A DNA stretch of 23,201 nucleotides from Colivivens sp963594655 (lineage in GTDB: Bacteria > Bacteroidota > Bacteroidia > Bacteroidales > Bacteroidaceae): positions 1 to 23,201 of the forward strand of contig CAVBFD010000041.1 in NCBI GenBank assembly GCA_963594655.1, given 5' to 3'. The first letter of the stretch is position 1. Each line of letters begins with the position of its first letter. A program made the translations under genes and the position numbers. Positions 14,890 to 23,201 of the stretch are shown one piece after another. The notes below the pieces were generated by a model. The model was not told the origin of the DNA and ran no database searches. It worked only from the letters and a program-made list of their open reading frames with translations.

Positions 14890-15564
14890 TTATTTTCCCG
14901 AGTCCTCACCCATGAGTTTCCACAGACCTGCGGCAAGCGCGGATCCCACGAACGGTCCCACGATGAAAATCCAGAGGTCGGCTATGGCCTGTCCGCCTTG
15001 GAACACGGCAGGAGCGATGGATCGGGCGGGGTTGACGGAAGTGCCTGTGTAACGGATGCATACCAAGTGTACCATGACAAGTGACAGACCTATCGCCAGT
15101 CCGGCGAACCTGCCCGCGCCCTTCTCGGTGTCTGTGGCGCCAAGCACCACGAGGACGAACACGCACGTGAACACAGTCTCCGCTATAAGTCCACCTGCCA
15201 TTGTAACTCCCGGCTGACACATGTTGGATCCTGTGCCTTCCACGTCTGTAGTGGACGTGAGGGCAAAGAGGATGGCGGACCCGATGAAAGCCCCCACAAT
15301 CTGTGAGACTATATACATGACCGCATCCTTGCCGCCTATACGCTTTGCGAGAAGACAACCGAGGGTGACAGCAGGATTGATATGGCAACCGCTTACTCCT
15401 CCGATGGTGTACGCCATCGCCACCACAGCCAGGCCAAAGGCCAAGGCTGTAGCCGCCACTCCAGCAGGTTCACCGCAACCTATGCTTGTAGCCACTCCAC
15501 ATCCCACCAGCACAAGCACCATCGTGCCTGTCATCTCCGCCAAATACTTCTTCCAGTCTTGCAT
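14890..15564 (-). CDS. AqpZ-like aquaporin (water channel)
   Basis: An inner-membrane six-helix MIP channel of 224 residues. Two NPA motifs are present: HINPAVTLG (63-65) and SVNPARS (178-180). The selectivity filter residues match E. coli AqpZ: Phe43, His166, Thr175 and Arg181, the narrow set of water-specific channels rather than the glycerol facilitators. I use the ATG at 15564, which begins just before the first helix; an in-frame GTG at 15603 would add 13 polar residues. The gene lies about 40 bases after the CotH gene on the same strand with no promoter between, so it is probably read from that transcript. Length is normal for AqpZ. Confidence 0.9.
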   Translation of the reverse strand: MQDWKKYLAEMTGTMVLVLVGCGVATSIGCGEPAGVAATALAFGLAVVAMAYTIGGVSGCHINPAVTLGCLLAKRIGGKDAVMYIVSQIVGAFIGSAILFALTSTTDVEGTGSNMCQPGVTMAGGLIAETVFTCVFVLVVLGATDTEKGAGRFAGLAIGLSLVMVHLVCIRYTGTSVNPARSIAPAVFQGGQAIADLWIFIVGPFVGSALAAGLWKLMGEDSGK

Positions 15565-15604
15565 TGTTCTTTGTTCTATTGATTTTACTTGATTACGTTT
15601 CACA

Positions 15605-18600
15605 TTATCTCACCACGAACTTGCATGAGCAGTACTCTCCGTCCACATTCTTGGCACGGGCCACGTAGACACCTGCCGGGAGGTTGCCTACATAGAAGGA
15701 CGCGCGACCGCCACTGAGGTCAAGTGACTTAGTGGCGCACTCGACACCTGTCATGCTATATACAGAGAGGGTCACGGCAGTCGTGGTCTCCGTGGTCACG
15801 GTCACGAATCCGCCGGCATACATGATGCTCATGTCTCCGTTCCTTGCTATAATAGTACCGATACCGGTCACGTCATCCACGTTCTTCGTTATATAAACGG
15901 TGTCGCAACTTGAGAAGTGGTTGGCCATACCGATAGTGGGACTGTTCATCGCATACACATTGTTGCTTCCGTCCGGATAGCGTCCGAACGACTCAGTGCC
16001 ACTGTGAGGCCCGTAGGAGAGGGTGTCAGCCCATGCGCCGTCCTCGGCGGTAATCATCACGAGTCCGCCCTCAGCCGCCAGCTTGAACGAAGCGTGGATC
16101 TGACTTACAGGAGCCAGTTTGTCGCACCACACGACAGTGTAGCCGAACGCCGGTATGACGGTGCTGACACCTTCCGCAGCCGTAATCTGGTACTTCCGGG
16201 GCTTGCCGGCATTGTCGCTCAGGTACATCCCCGCTATGTCCACCGGACTGTCGGTCGTGTTGTAGAGTTCCACCCAGTCGTTCCTCTTGTAGAGGTCGTT
16301 CACATAGATGCTGTTGGCTGCGCTCACCTCATTGATGCGTATCGGTGTTATGCCCTGGGCCTTCCGATCGTCCTCGCTGAGTTTCGTGTACACTGCCTGT
16401 AGACTGAAATCGCCGCTCTCGGGGAGTACATACTCCTCATCGGTACTTACATAATCGTTGTCATCGTCGTCAGGCACTATTGGTGTCGAAACTGTCAGAG
16501 ACGCGTCGAACCACATGTCCGACGATGTGGCGGTACAGTTGTGTATCTCCACAGCTATGATGTTATCACCCTTCTTCAGCAGACTGTTGCTTATCGTGAT
16601 TGACCCTGAAGCGGGAGTGTCGGCCTCGTACCAACTGCTGTTCTGCGACTGTGTAAGGTCGCTGAACGAAGAACCCGAGTTGAGGTGATACCCTCCCACT
16701 TCAGTTCCGTTGACATAGACCAGGAGTCCGTCGTCCACACTGTAGTTGAACGTGTAGGTCTGACCTTCGGACGGATCCTCGTCGAGTGTGAAGGTCTTTC
16801 TCACGTAAAAGGCGCTGGTGCGTGACAGAGTGGTCTTGGCATTGACACCCATATACTTTCCGGCAGTGGAATACCCGAAAGGCGCGCCGGTGACAGTCCA
16901 CCCACTGTCATTATAGCTGGCGGACTTCCAGTTGGTGCCGTCGAGCGATGTGGTGCAGTACTTCCAGTCGGACTTCTCCTCGATGAGGGTCGTGGTCTGC
17001 ACTCCCCCTGTCCTTTCCAGCATCTTCCAACCAGCGAACTTGTACCCCGCAGGAGCGGAAGCCTTCAGTGTGACAGGAGCGAAGACATAACCGTTGAACT
17101 TGGACCGCGGCACTTCCATCCCGTTGAACGTAATCTCACCGCCCTCCGTATTCGCGCTCAACTGCAACGCCTGTGTGGCGGTGCCTGAGAGTCCGAATGT
17201 GGAATAGTTCTTTATCACGCCGGCCATACGTGAACGGTAGTTGCCCGTCACGGCACTTATGATGCCCTGCGCCTGTTCCTTGTATGTTCCTGTCGGGTCA
17301 TTTCCCTCCCACAACAGGGCAGGTTTGATTCGTTCCGCCATCTCAGTGACCAGATTTGTTATCTCCTGCTCGTCGCCGAACACCGAACCGCCCACAAGGC
17401 AGTATGTGTCGATGAACTTCTTCATGAAGTCCCCGTTCTTCAGCATGTTGAGGAAGATGGTCACCATCTCCACCTCGGCGGTGATGCTTGTCCAGTTGTA
17501 CTCAGGACGCGCGTAGAACGTGTGCGTCTGCTTGGCTGCGAACGAGGCGAATATATTGCTGTTGGTAGCCCCGTTGCTCCAGTCCACACAGTTGTCGAGG
17601 TCGAAGGTCACGAAATGGAACTTGCCGTCCACCCTATCCTTGAACGCCTTCGCGTTGTTGTGCGGCCAGTCCCAGTCGTACAGGTAGAACTTGAACGCCA
17701 TATAGTTCACATAATCGTCGAGGTCCACCAAATCGCCTATCTGCGCGTAGGCCATCGGGTCGGCGGCGTTGGCGGCGAGCGAATACCAGAGGTTGAACGC
17801 GTCCTTAGTGCCTTCCTTCTGCACATAGCCGGAATCCACACTCATCTCAAAAGCGTCTATCTCGTCCATGTCGATACCGTAGTTCGAATAGCCGTAGTGC
17901 TTGTTGCTCGGTTCGCGCAGGTTGAGCATCGCCAGATACTTACCGTTGATGAACACATGCACAGGACGGTATGACTGCAGGTTGAGGTGGAAGCGCGACT
18001 GCCGGGCAATCGACTGCAACGCCGCATCCTTGAGACGGTACTTGTTGTAGTTGTCGTTACCGCCGTTGCGCAGCAGCAGCGACTTGTTCTTCGTGTAGGG
18101 CTTGTCCTGGAAGAACGGATAGTCGAGTTCGTTGATGCCGTACTCCTTCGCGCTCTTCACCTTGATGGACCTCGGTTCGTACTTGCGGCTCCATCCACCG
18201 GCAATCGATATGTCCACCTCCTGGCAGAAGGACACCTCGCCGGTCTCCATGAACTCGAAGCTGGCGGGACGGTCCCAGTCCATGTTGAAGTTACGCTTGG
18301 TGTTGTCCTGGTTGGCTGTCTTTCCGTTAGTGCCTGTCACATATATTCCGATCTCGTCGTCGTAGAGGTTGGCAGGGTCGGTGACAAGTGAAATCACAGG
18401 CAGGTAATAGTCCTTTTCCTTATATATATAGGATCGTGTCACCACATTGCTCGGCAGGAAGCCGTCCCTGAAGAGGCGGAAGCGGAACACGGTGGTGTTG
18501 CTTATGTTGAACAGTCCGTCTGCACTCTCCGCCGACAAGGCCGTGGGAGCAGTACCGTCGGTGGTGTATCTGAGGATTGCCCCTTCGGGTATGTTGACGC

Positions 18601-20050
18601 AGACCTGCAGAGTGCCTTCAAACAACTGGCCGGCCTTGTCGACCACGGGGTCCTCCACCTGTTCGTTGGCAAACGTGCTGGTGGCGTTGGTGGCTGTGGG
18701 AGTAGGATCCGCCGTGAATCTCCACGTGTCCCCACCGTCGGTAGTCCTCGCATACGAGGTTCTCATGAAAGCGGCTGGATAAGTCTGCTGCGCTATGAGG
18801 TTTCCGTTGGCATCGGATATGTACACCGTTCCGCCCTTGGCGTTCAGTTTCATGTCCACATTGGTGTTGAGCCAGTTCTCGCCTATGTCCTTGCATGTCT
18901 GCGCATGGTCGAACCACAAGGTGAAGAAGCCGTGGGCAGGTATGCTCCCGATACGCTCCGGCAGCATCGCCTGTTTCAGGTTGTTGGGGTCGTCACTGAC
19001 CCAGAAGCGTCCGATGCTGACAGAAGTGTTGGTAGGATTGTACAGTTCCACCCATCCTCCGTAGTTCCATGAAGGGTCTACGAACATGTCGGTGTTGGCG
19101 GCCATAATCTCGTTGATGACAAGCGACGCGGCCGTAGCGAAATTGCTGGTGACGGTGACGGTACAGGAGGCTGTTACCCCACTGCCGTCGGTGGCTGTAG
19201 CGGTTATCTTGGCACTGCCCTTGCCCACACCTGTCACCACACCGTTATCGTCAACAGTGGCGACACTCACGTTGGAACTGCTCCACGTCACTTTCCTGTA
19301 CGTGGCGTTCGCCGGTTTGACGGTGGCGGTCAGTTGTTTGCTCTCGTATATGTTTATCTGTGTCCTCAAATCACTGAGTGTTATCCCGGTCACCTTGGTC
19401 ACAGTGCCGTAGTACTCCAGTTTCCAGTTGTCGAGGCAGGTCCAGTCGCCGTCAATCAGCGTGTTCTTGTATATTCCGACAGTAAGGTCGCCCCCGTCCT
19501 CGTCGAGGGTCACCTCAAGCGAGTTTTTGTAATACCCGGCATCAAACCACTTGCCGGCAGCCTCCATGTCGTTCGGAACCACCTTCGATCCTGATTGCCA
19601 CCAGTTGCCGATGGTGACCGTACCGCCACCGAGGCTCGTGGACAGAGCGTCACTACAGAGCAGTCTGATTGGAGTTTCCACCGCCCCACTCTTTGTCTCG
19701 GCGAAAAGGAAGGCGTGCTGATAGTCCGAAGGGCTTGCGCCATTCACATGATTATAGTCCTCCGAAGTGGTTCCGGAACGGTAGAACGCACTCAACGACA
19801 GGCGGTAAAGTCCCGCCGGCAGACCAGTCACAGTCTGGTAGGTCCTGTAGTTCTTGCTGTAGAGTTCGGCATTCGCATGCCTCTGGGCCTGACTCAATGC
19901 TGTACCCTTCCATCCGGTAGAGATGTCATTGTTGTCAAACCGCGGGTTCACGATGTAAGTGTCCGTCACATCTATCCATGTCTGGGCGCACACGTTTTCC
20001 AAGCCTATCCATAAAAGGAAGAAAAAAGTCAGGCTGATATTCTTTTTCAT
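15605..20050 (-). CDS. Secreted multidomain CotH-kinase protein with type IX sorting-like C terminus
   Basis: A 1481-residue exported protein starting at ATG 20050 (an upstream GTG adds one Met only). Order: signal peptide ending VCAQ (about 22); a carbohydrate-binding-like module (25-215; YQTVTGLPAGLYRLSLSAFYRSG); a Big_2 immunoglobulin-like domain (218-302); a lamin-tail domain (about 308-430; INEIMAANTD, GWVELYNP); a chitobiase C-terminal-like Ig domain (467-547; RYTTDGTAP); a CotH domain (about 550-950) with LLLRNGGNDN, VFINGKYLAMLNLREPS and the metal/catalytic TFDLDN (Asp817, Asp819); a jelly-roll-like region (about 1075-1230); a second lamin-tail (about 1290-1400); and a C-terminal FVVR-ending sorting-like domain. 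CotH proteins include secretory protein kinases, so extracellular phosphorylation is plausible, but activity and substrate are unknown. Domain limits are by eye. Confidence 0.85.
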   Translation of the reverse strand: MKKNISLTFFFLLWIGLENVCAQTWIDVTDTYIVNPRFDNNDISTGWKGTALSQAQRHANAELYSKNYRTYQTVTGLPAGLYRLSLSAFYRSGTTSEDYNHVNGASPSDYQHAFLFAETKSGAVETPIRLLCSDALSTSLGGGTVTIGNWWQSGSKVVPNDMEAAGKWFDAGYYKNSLEVTLDEDGGDLTVGIYKNTLIDGDWTCLDNWKLEYYGTVTKVTGITLSDLRTQINIYESKQLTATVKPANATYRKVTWSSSNVSVATVDDNGVVTGVGKGSAKITATATDGSGVTASCTVTVTSNFATAASLVINEIMAANTDMFVDPSWNYGGWVELYNPTNTSVSIGRFWVSDDPNNLKQAMLPERIGSIPAHGFFTLWFDHAQTCKDIGENWLNTNVDMKLNAKGGTVYISDANGNLIAQQTYPAAFMRTSYARTTDGGDTWRFTADPTPTATNATSTFANEQVEDPVVDKAGQLFEGTLQVCVNIPEGAILRYTTDGTAPTALSAESADGLFNISNTTVFRFRLFRDGFLPSNVVTRSYIYKEKDYYLPVISLVTDPANLYDDEIGIYVTGTNGKTANQDNTKRNFNMDWDRPASFEFMETGEVSFCQEVDISIAGGWSRKYEPRSIKVKSAKEYGINELDYPFFQDKPYTKNKSLLLRNGGNDNYNKYRLKDAALQSIARQSRFHLNLQSYRPVHVFINGKYLAMLNLREPSNKHYGYSNYGIDMDEIDAFEMSVDSGYVQKEGTKDAFNLWYSLAANAADPMAYAQIGDLVDLDDYVNYMAFKFYLYDWDWPHNNAKAFKDRVDGKFHFVTFDLDNCVDWSNGATNSNIFASFAAKQTHTFYARPEYNWTSITAEVEMVTIFLNMLKNGDFMKKFIDTYCLVGGSVFGDEQEITNLVTEMAERIKPALLWEGNDPTGTYKEQAQGIISAVTGNYRSRMAGVIKNYSTFGLSGTATQALQLSANTEGGEITFNGMEVPRSKFNGYVFAPVTLKASAPAGYKFAGWKMLERTGGVQTTTLIEEKSDWKYCTTSLDGTNWKSASYNDSGWTVTGAPFGYSTAGKYMGVNAKTTLSRTSAFYVRKTFTLDEDPSEGQTYTFNYSVDDGLLVYVNGTEVGGYHLNSGSSFSDLTQSQNSSWYEADTPASGSITISNSLLKKGDNIIAVEIHNCTATSSDMWFDASLTVSTPIVPDDDDNDYVSTDEEYVLPESGDFSLQAVYTKLSEDDRKAQGITPIRINEVSAANSIYVNDLYKRNDWVELYNTTDSPVDIAGMYLSDNAGKPRKYQITAAEGVSTVIPAFGYTVVWCDKLAPVSQIHASFKLAAEGGLVMITAEDGAWADTLSYGPHSGTESFGRYPDGSNNVYAMNSPTIGMANHFSSCDTVYITKNVDDVTGIGTIIARNGDMSIMYAGGFVTVTTETTTAVTLSVYSMTGVECATKSLDLSGGRASFYVGNLPAGVYVARAKNVDGEYCSCKFVVR

Positions 20051-20079
20051 CACAAGTTTGTGTTATTGGTTTCGGGTTA

Positions 20080-20087
20080 CAAAGTTA
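20080..20087 (-). promoter_or_regulatory. -7 box for the CotH-aquaporin unit
   Basis: TAACTTTG on the minus strand, 30 bases before the CotH ATG. An exact TAnnTTTG match; the -33 element is not clear. It is divergent from the PPDK promoter about 100 bases away. Confidence 0.65.
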
Positions 20088-20178
20088 GGAAGTTTCGTTC
20101 AATTACACCCCTCACAACCCCACTTTTTTTGTAAATGAAGGTATAAAGGGACATAAATCAAAAAAAAACGAATTAAAA

Positions 20179-20210
20179 TTTGTTGATTCATTTTTTATCC
20201 GTTATCTTTG
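20179..20210 (+). promoter_or_regulatory. Bacteroidota-type promoter for ppdK
   Basis: TTTG at 20179-20182 and TATCTTTG at 20203-20210, spacer 20 bases, match the consensus. The transcript should start near 20216, giving a leader of roughly 100 bases before the ATG at 20315. I found no clear regulatory fold in that leader. Confidence 0.8.
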
Positions 20211-20314
20211 CACGACAACTGATTCGCGATGGGATGAAAACTTGGATTCTTGAGCGAGACAGTCATTGGAAAGACGACTATTCACAATTTAAGTAATACT
20301 ATTAATTATAAATT

Positions 20315-23041
20315 ATGAGTCAAAAAAGAGTTTATACTTTTGGTAACGGACAAGCTGAAGGTAATGCGAACATGCGTGAGTTGCTTGGTGGCAAGGGAGC
20401 CAACCTGGCTGAGATGAACCTGATTGGCGTGCCGGTTCCTCCCGGTTTCACCATCACTACCGATACTTGCAACGAGTATTATAAGGTAGGCCAGGAGAAG
20501 ATTGTGGAGCTTCTCAACGATGATGTTGAAAAAGCGGTGAAGCACATCGAGGGCCTCATGAACTGCAAGTTCGGTGACGCGAAGAACCCTCTTCTTGTAT
20601 CGGTACGTTCAGGAGCCCGCGCTTCCATGCCGGGCATGATGGACACCATCCTCAACCTCGGACTGAACGACACGGTGGCTGAGGGAATGGTGGCAAAGAC
20701 CAACAACCCACACTTCGTATACGATTCATACCGCCGTTTCGTGCAGATGTACGGTGACGTGGTTCTCGGAATGAAGCCGGTGAACAAGGAGGACATCGAC
20801 CCGTTCGAGGCCATCATCGAGGAGGTGAAGAAGGAACAGGGAGTGGAACTCGACAAGGACCTCTCAGTGGAGTCACTGCAGAAACTTGTGAAACTGTTCA
20901 AGGAAGCCATCAAGAAGCAGACAGGCACCGACTTCCCGGACGACCCTATCGAGCAGCTTTGGGGAGCTATCTGCGCCGTGTTCCGCAGTTGGATGAACGA
21001 GCGCGCGATTCTCTACCGCAAGATGGAGGGTATTCCAGACGAATGGGGGACAGCCGTTTCTGTAATGGCTATGGTGTTCGGAAACATGGGCGACACGTCT
21101 GCCACAGGTGTCTGCTTCTCACGCGACGCGGCCACAGGCGAGGACCTGTTCAGCGGTGAGTACCTCATCAACGCACAGGGAGAGGATGTAGTGGCAGGTA
21201 TCCGCACTCCTCAGCAAATCACAAAGATCGGTTCACAGCGTTGGGCTGAGCGCGCCGGTATCCCGGAGGCAGAGCGCGCAAGCAAGTATCCTTCAATGGA
21301 GGAGGCTATGCCGGAACTCTACAAGCAGTTGGATGAGTTGCAGACCAAACTGGAAAACCACTACCACGACATGCAGGACATGGAGTTCACCGTGCAGGAA
21401 GGCAAGCTGTGGTTCCTCCAGACACGTAACGGCAAGCGCACAGGTACCGCGATGGTGAAGATCGCCATGGACCTGCTCAAGGAAGGCCAGATTGACGAGA
21501 AGACCGCCCTACTCCGCTGCGAGCCGCAGAAACTCGACGAGCTGCTTCACCCTGTATTCGACCAGAAGGCTCTGAAGGCCGCTAAGGTCATCACCCAGGG
21601 TCTGCCGGCATCTCCGGGCGCGGCATGTGGACAGATTGTGTTCCACGCCGACGACGCCGAGGCATGGCACAAGGACGGACATAAGGTAATCATGGTACGT
21701 ATTGAGACATCTCCGGAAGACCTTGCAGGTATGGCAAGCGCTGAGGGTATCCTCACCGCACGCGGAGGTATGACCTCACACGCCGCTGTCGTTGCCCGCG
21801 GTATGGGCAAGTGCTGTGTGTCAGGAGCCGGAGCCATCAACGTAAACTACAAGAACAAGACTGTGGAGATTGAGGGTGTGACCTACAAGGAAGGCGACTA
21901 CCTCTCACTGAACGGATCTACAGGACAGGTATACGCAGGTGAAGTGCCTACCAAGGCAGCGGAACTGAGCGGCGACTTCAAGGAACTGATGGACCTGTGC
22001 GACAAGTACACCAAGATGGAGGTGCGCACCAACGCCGACACTCCACACGACGCTGAGGTTGCCCGCGCGTTCGGAGCGAAGGGTATCGGACTCACACGTA
22101 CTGAACACATGTTCTTCGAGGACAAGAAGATTGTGGCAATGCGCGAGATGATTCTCGCCAGCGACGTGAAGGGACGCGAGAAAGCTCTCGCCAAGTTGCT
22201 TCCTTACCAGAAGGACGACTTCTACGGCATACTGAAGACCATGGACGGTCTGCCAGTGAACATCCGTCTGCTCGACCCGCCACTCCACGAGTTCGTGCCA
22301 CATGACCTTGAGGGCCAGAAGACCATGGCGAAGGAGATGGGTGTCAGCGTGGAGGAAATCCAGAAGCGCGTGAACTCCCTTGCGGAGAACAACCCGATGC
22401 TCGGCCACCGCGGTTGCCGTCTCGGCATCACCTTCCCGGAAATCACAGCCATGCAGACACGCGCCATCCTCGGCGCCGCTTGCCAGTTGAAGAAGGAAGG
22501 CTACAACCCTCATCCGGAAATCATGGTTCCCCTCGTAGGTATCCTCTATGAGTTGAAGCAGCAGAAAGAGGTTATCCTGAAGACAGCCAAGGAAGTGTTC
22601 GCTGAGGAAGGCATCGAGGTAGAGTTCGAGATCGGCACTATGATCGAGACTCCACGCGCCGCCCTCACAGCCGGCAGAATAGCCACTGAGGCTGAGTACT
22701 TCTCATTCGGAACCAACGACCTCACACAGATGACCTTCGGTTATTCACGCGACGACATCGCATCCTTCCTCCCGGCTTATCTGGAGAAGAAGATTCTGAA
22801 GGTGGATCCGTTCCAGGTACTCGACCGCAACGGTGTCGGCCAGCTCATCAAGATGGCTGTGGAGAACGGACGCAAGATCCGTCCAACACTCCGCACAGGC
22901 ATCTGCGGTGAACACGGAGGCGAACCGTCATCTGTCAAGTTCTGTGCGAAGATCGGCATGAACTACGCATCATGTTCTCCGTTCAGAGTTCCGATAGCTC
23001 GTCTCGCTGCGGCCCAGGCGAGTCTCGAAGGAAATGAGTAA
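20315..23041 (+). CDS. ppdK: Pyruvate, phosphate dikinase
   Basis: A cytoplasmic enzyme interconverting pyruvate, ATP and phosphate with phosphoenolpyruvate, AMP and pyrophosphate, a pyrophosphate-linked replacement or partner for pyruvate kinase in anaerobes. The 908-residue protein begins in family style (KRVYTFGNG...LLGGKGANLAEM). It has the N-terminal ATP-grasp half (SVRSGARASMPGMMDTILNLG), the swivelling phosphohistidine domain with GGMTSHAAV (catalytic His489), and the C-terminal PEP/pyruvate barrel with MIETPRAAL, FSFGTNDLTQMTFGYSRDD and the acid/base Cys864 in GICGEHGG. Length is close to other bacterial PPDKs (about 875-910). It stands alone with its own promoter and terminator. Codon choice is regular with many GAG, AAG and CTC, as in highly expressed genes here. 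Confidence 0.97.
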   Translation: MSQKRVYTFGNGQAEGNANMRELLGGKGANLAEMNLIGVPVPPGFTITTDTCNEYYKVGQEKIVELLNDDVEKAVKHIEGLMNCKFGDAKNPLLVSVRSGARASMPGMMDTILNLGLNDTVAEGMVAKTNNPHFVYDSYRRFVQMYGDVVLGMKPVNKEDIDPFEAIIEEVKKEQGVELDKDLSVESLQKLVKLFKEAIKKQTGTDFPDDPIEQLWGAICAVFRSWMNERAILYRKMEGIPDEWGTAVSVMAMVFGNMGDTSATGVCFSRDAATGEDLFSGEYLINAQGEDVVAGIRTPQQITKIGSQRWAERAGIPEAERASKYPSMEEAMPELYKQLDELQTKLENHYHDMQDMEFTVQEGKLWFLQTRNGKRTGTAMVKIAMDLLKEGQIDEKTALLRCEPQKLDELLHPVFDQKALKAAKVITQGLPASPGAACGQIVFHADDAEAWHKDGHKVIMVRIETSPEDLAGMASAEGILTARGGMTSHAAVVARGMGKCCVSGAGAINVNYKNKTVEIEGVTYKEGDYLSLNGSTGQVYAGEVPTKAAELSGDFKELMDLCDKYTKMEVRTNADTPHDAEVARAFGAKGIGLTRTEHMFFEDKKIVAMREMILASDVKGREKALAKLLPYQKDDFYGILKTMDGLPVNIRLLDPPLHEFVPHDLEGQKTMAKEMGVSVEEIQKRVNSLAENNPMLGHRGCRLGITFPEITAMQTRAILGAACQLKKEGYNPHPEIMVPLVGILYELKQQKEVILKTAKEVFAEEGIEVEFEIGTMIETPRAALTAGRIATEAEYFSFGTNDLTQMTFGYSRDDIASFLPAYLEKKILKVDPFQVLDRNGVGQLIKMAVENGRKIRPTLRTGICGEHGGEPSSVKFCAKIGMNYASCSPFRVPIARLAAAQASLEGNE

Positions 23042-23062
23042 AACAGTGAAACCAAACAAGTT

Positions 23063-23103
23063 AAGCGGTAAGGTCTTAAAGATTAAGGCTTTACCGCTTT
23101 TCG
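23063..23103 (+). terminator. Intrinsic terminator of ppdK
   Basis: A 15-bp stem (23063-23077 with 23085-23099; two G-U wobbles) with a seven-base loop, followed by a T-rich run with TTTCG then TTT. It lies 21 bases after the ppdK stop. The last 100 bases of the window, to 23201, show no gene or promoter that I can support. Confidence 0.85.
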
Positions 23104-23201
23104 TTTGCATTAAATTTACGTATATTCCGCACGCCAAAGCAAGCGGTAGGTGTCATTGCCTAAGCATATGGAATAACTGGTCTGAAATTGGGGAGTATTA
23201 T

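Overview
The window reads as chromosomal DNA of a Bacteroidota bacterium of the order Bacteroidales, most like a Prevotella-type genus. The clues are promoters with the Bacteroidota -7 box TAnnTTTG (often with TTTG about 19-20 bases upstream), no Shine-Dalgarno motifs, two predicted secreted proteins with type IX secretion-style C-terminal domains, and family content (GGGtGRT protein, NifU-like partner, DUF1846, PPDK) common in that order. Coding regions are G+C-rich at third positions and intergenic DNA is A+T-rich. I see no transposase, phage, CRISPR or tRNA/rRNA gene. The genus is a guess.

Layout, left to right. (1) 1-217: the end of a 22-bp repeat array, then non-coding DNA. (2) 218-3728, minus strand: an M6-type secreted metalloprotease, KDG kinase and KDPG aldolase. 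The two sugar-acid enzymes convert 2-keto-3-deoxygluconate to pyruvate and glyceraldehyde 3-phosphate. (3) 3729-4275: a 547-base gap that appears to encode a structured minus-strand RNA of about 190 nt (promoter, closing stem, ten-U tail). (4) 4276-6608, minus strand: DUF1846 protein and a secreted GH25 lysozyme. (5) 6735-12972, plus strand: a surface-polysaccharide priming operon with a polyprenyl-phosphate sugar-1-phosphate transferase, an uncharacterised outer-membrane barrel-like protein and the complete dTDP-L-rhamnose pathway (rfbA, rfbD, rfbC, rfbB), ending at a strong hairpin shared with the convergent unit. (6) 13066-20050, minus strand: a giant secreted CotH-kinase protein followed closely by an AqpZ-like aquaporin, then a separately promoted pair, NifU-like protein and GGGtGRT protein. 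(7) 20179-23103, plus strand: pyruvate phosphate dikinase with its own promoter and terminator.

Most of the window is housekeeping or envelope biology: Entner-Doudoroff enzymes and PPDK meet at pyruvate, the rhamnose operon supplies an activated sugar and the lipid-linked first sugar for a glycan assembled elsewhere, and the proteases, kinase-like protein and lysozyme act outside the cytoplasm. The least explained parts are the intergenic RNA, the NifU-like/GGGtGRT pair, the barrel protein inside the rhamnose operon and the 22-bp repeat units at the left edge.
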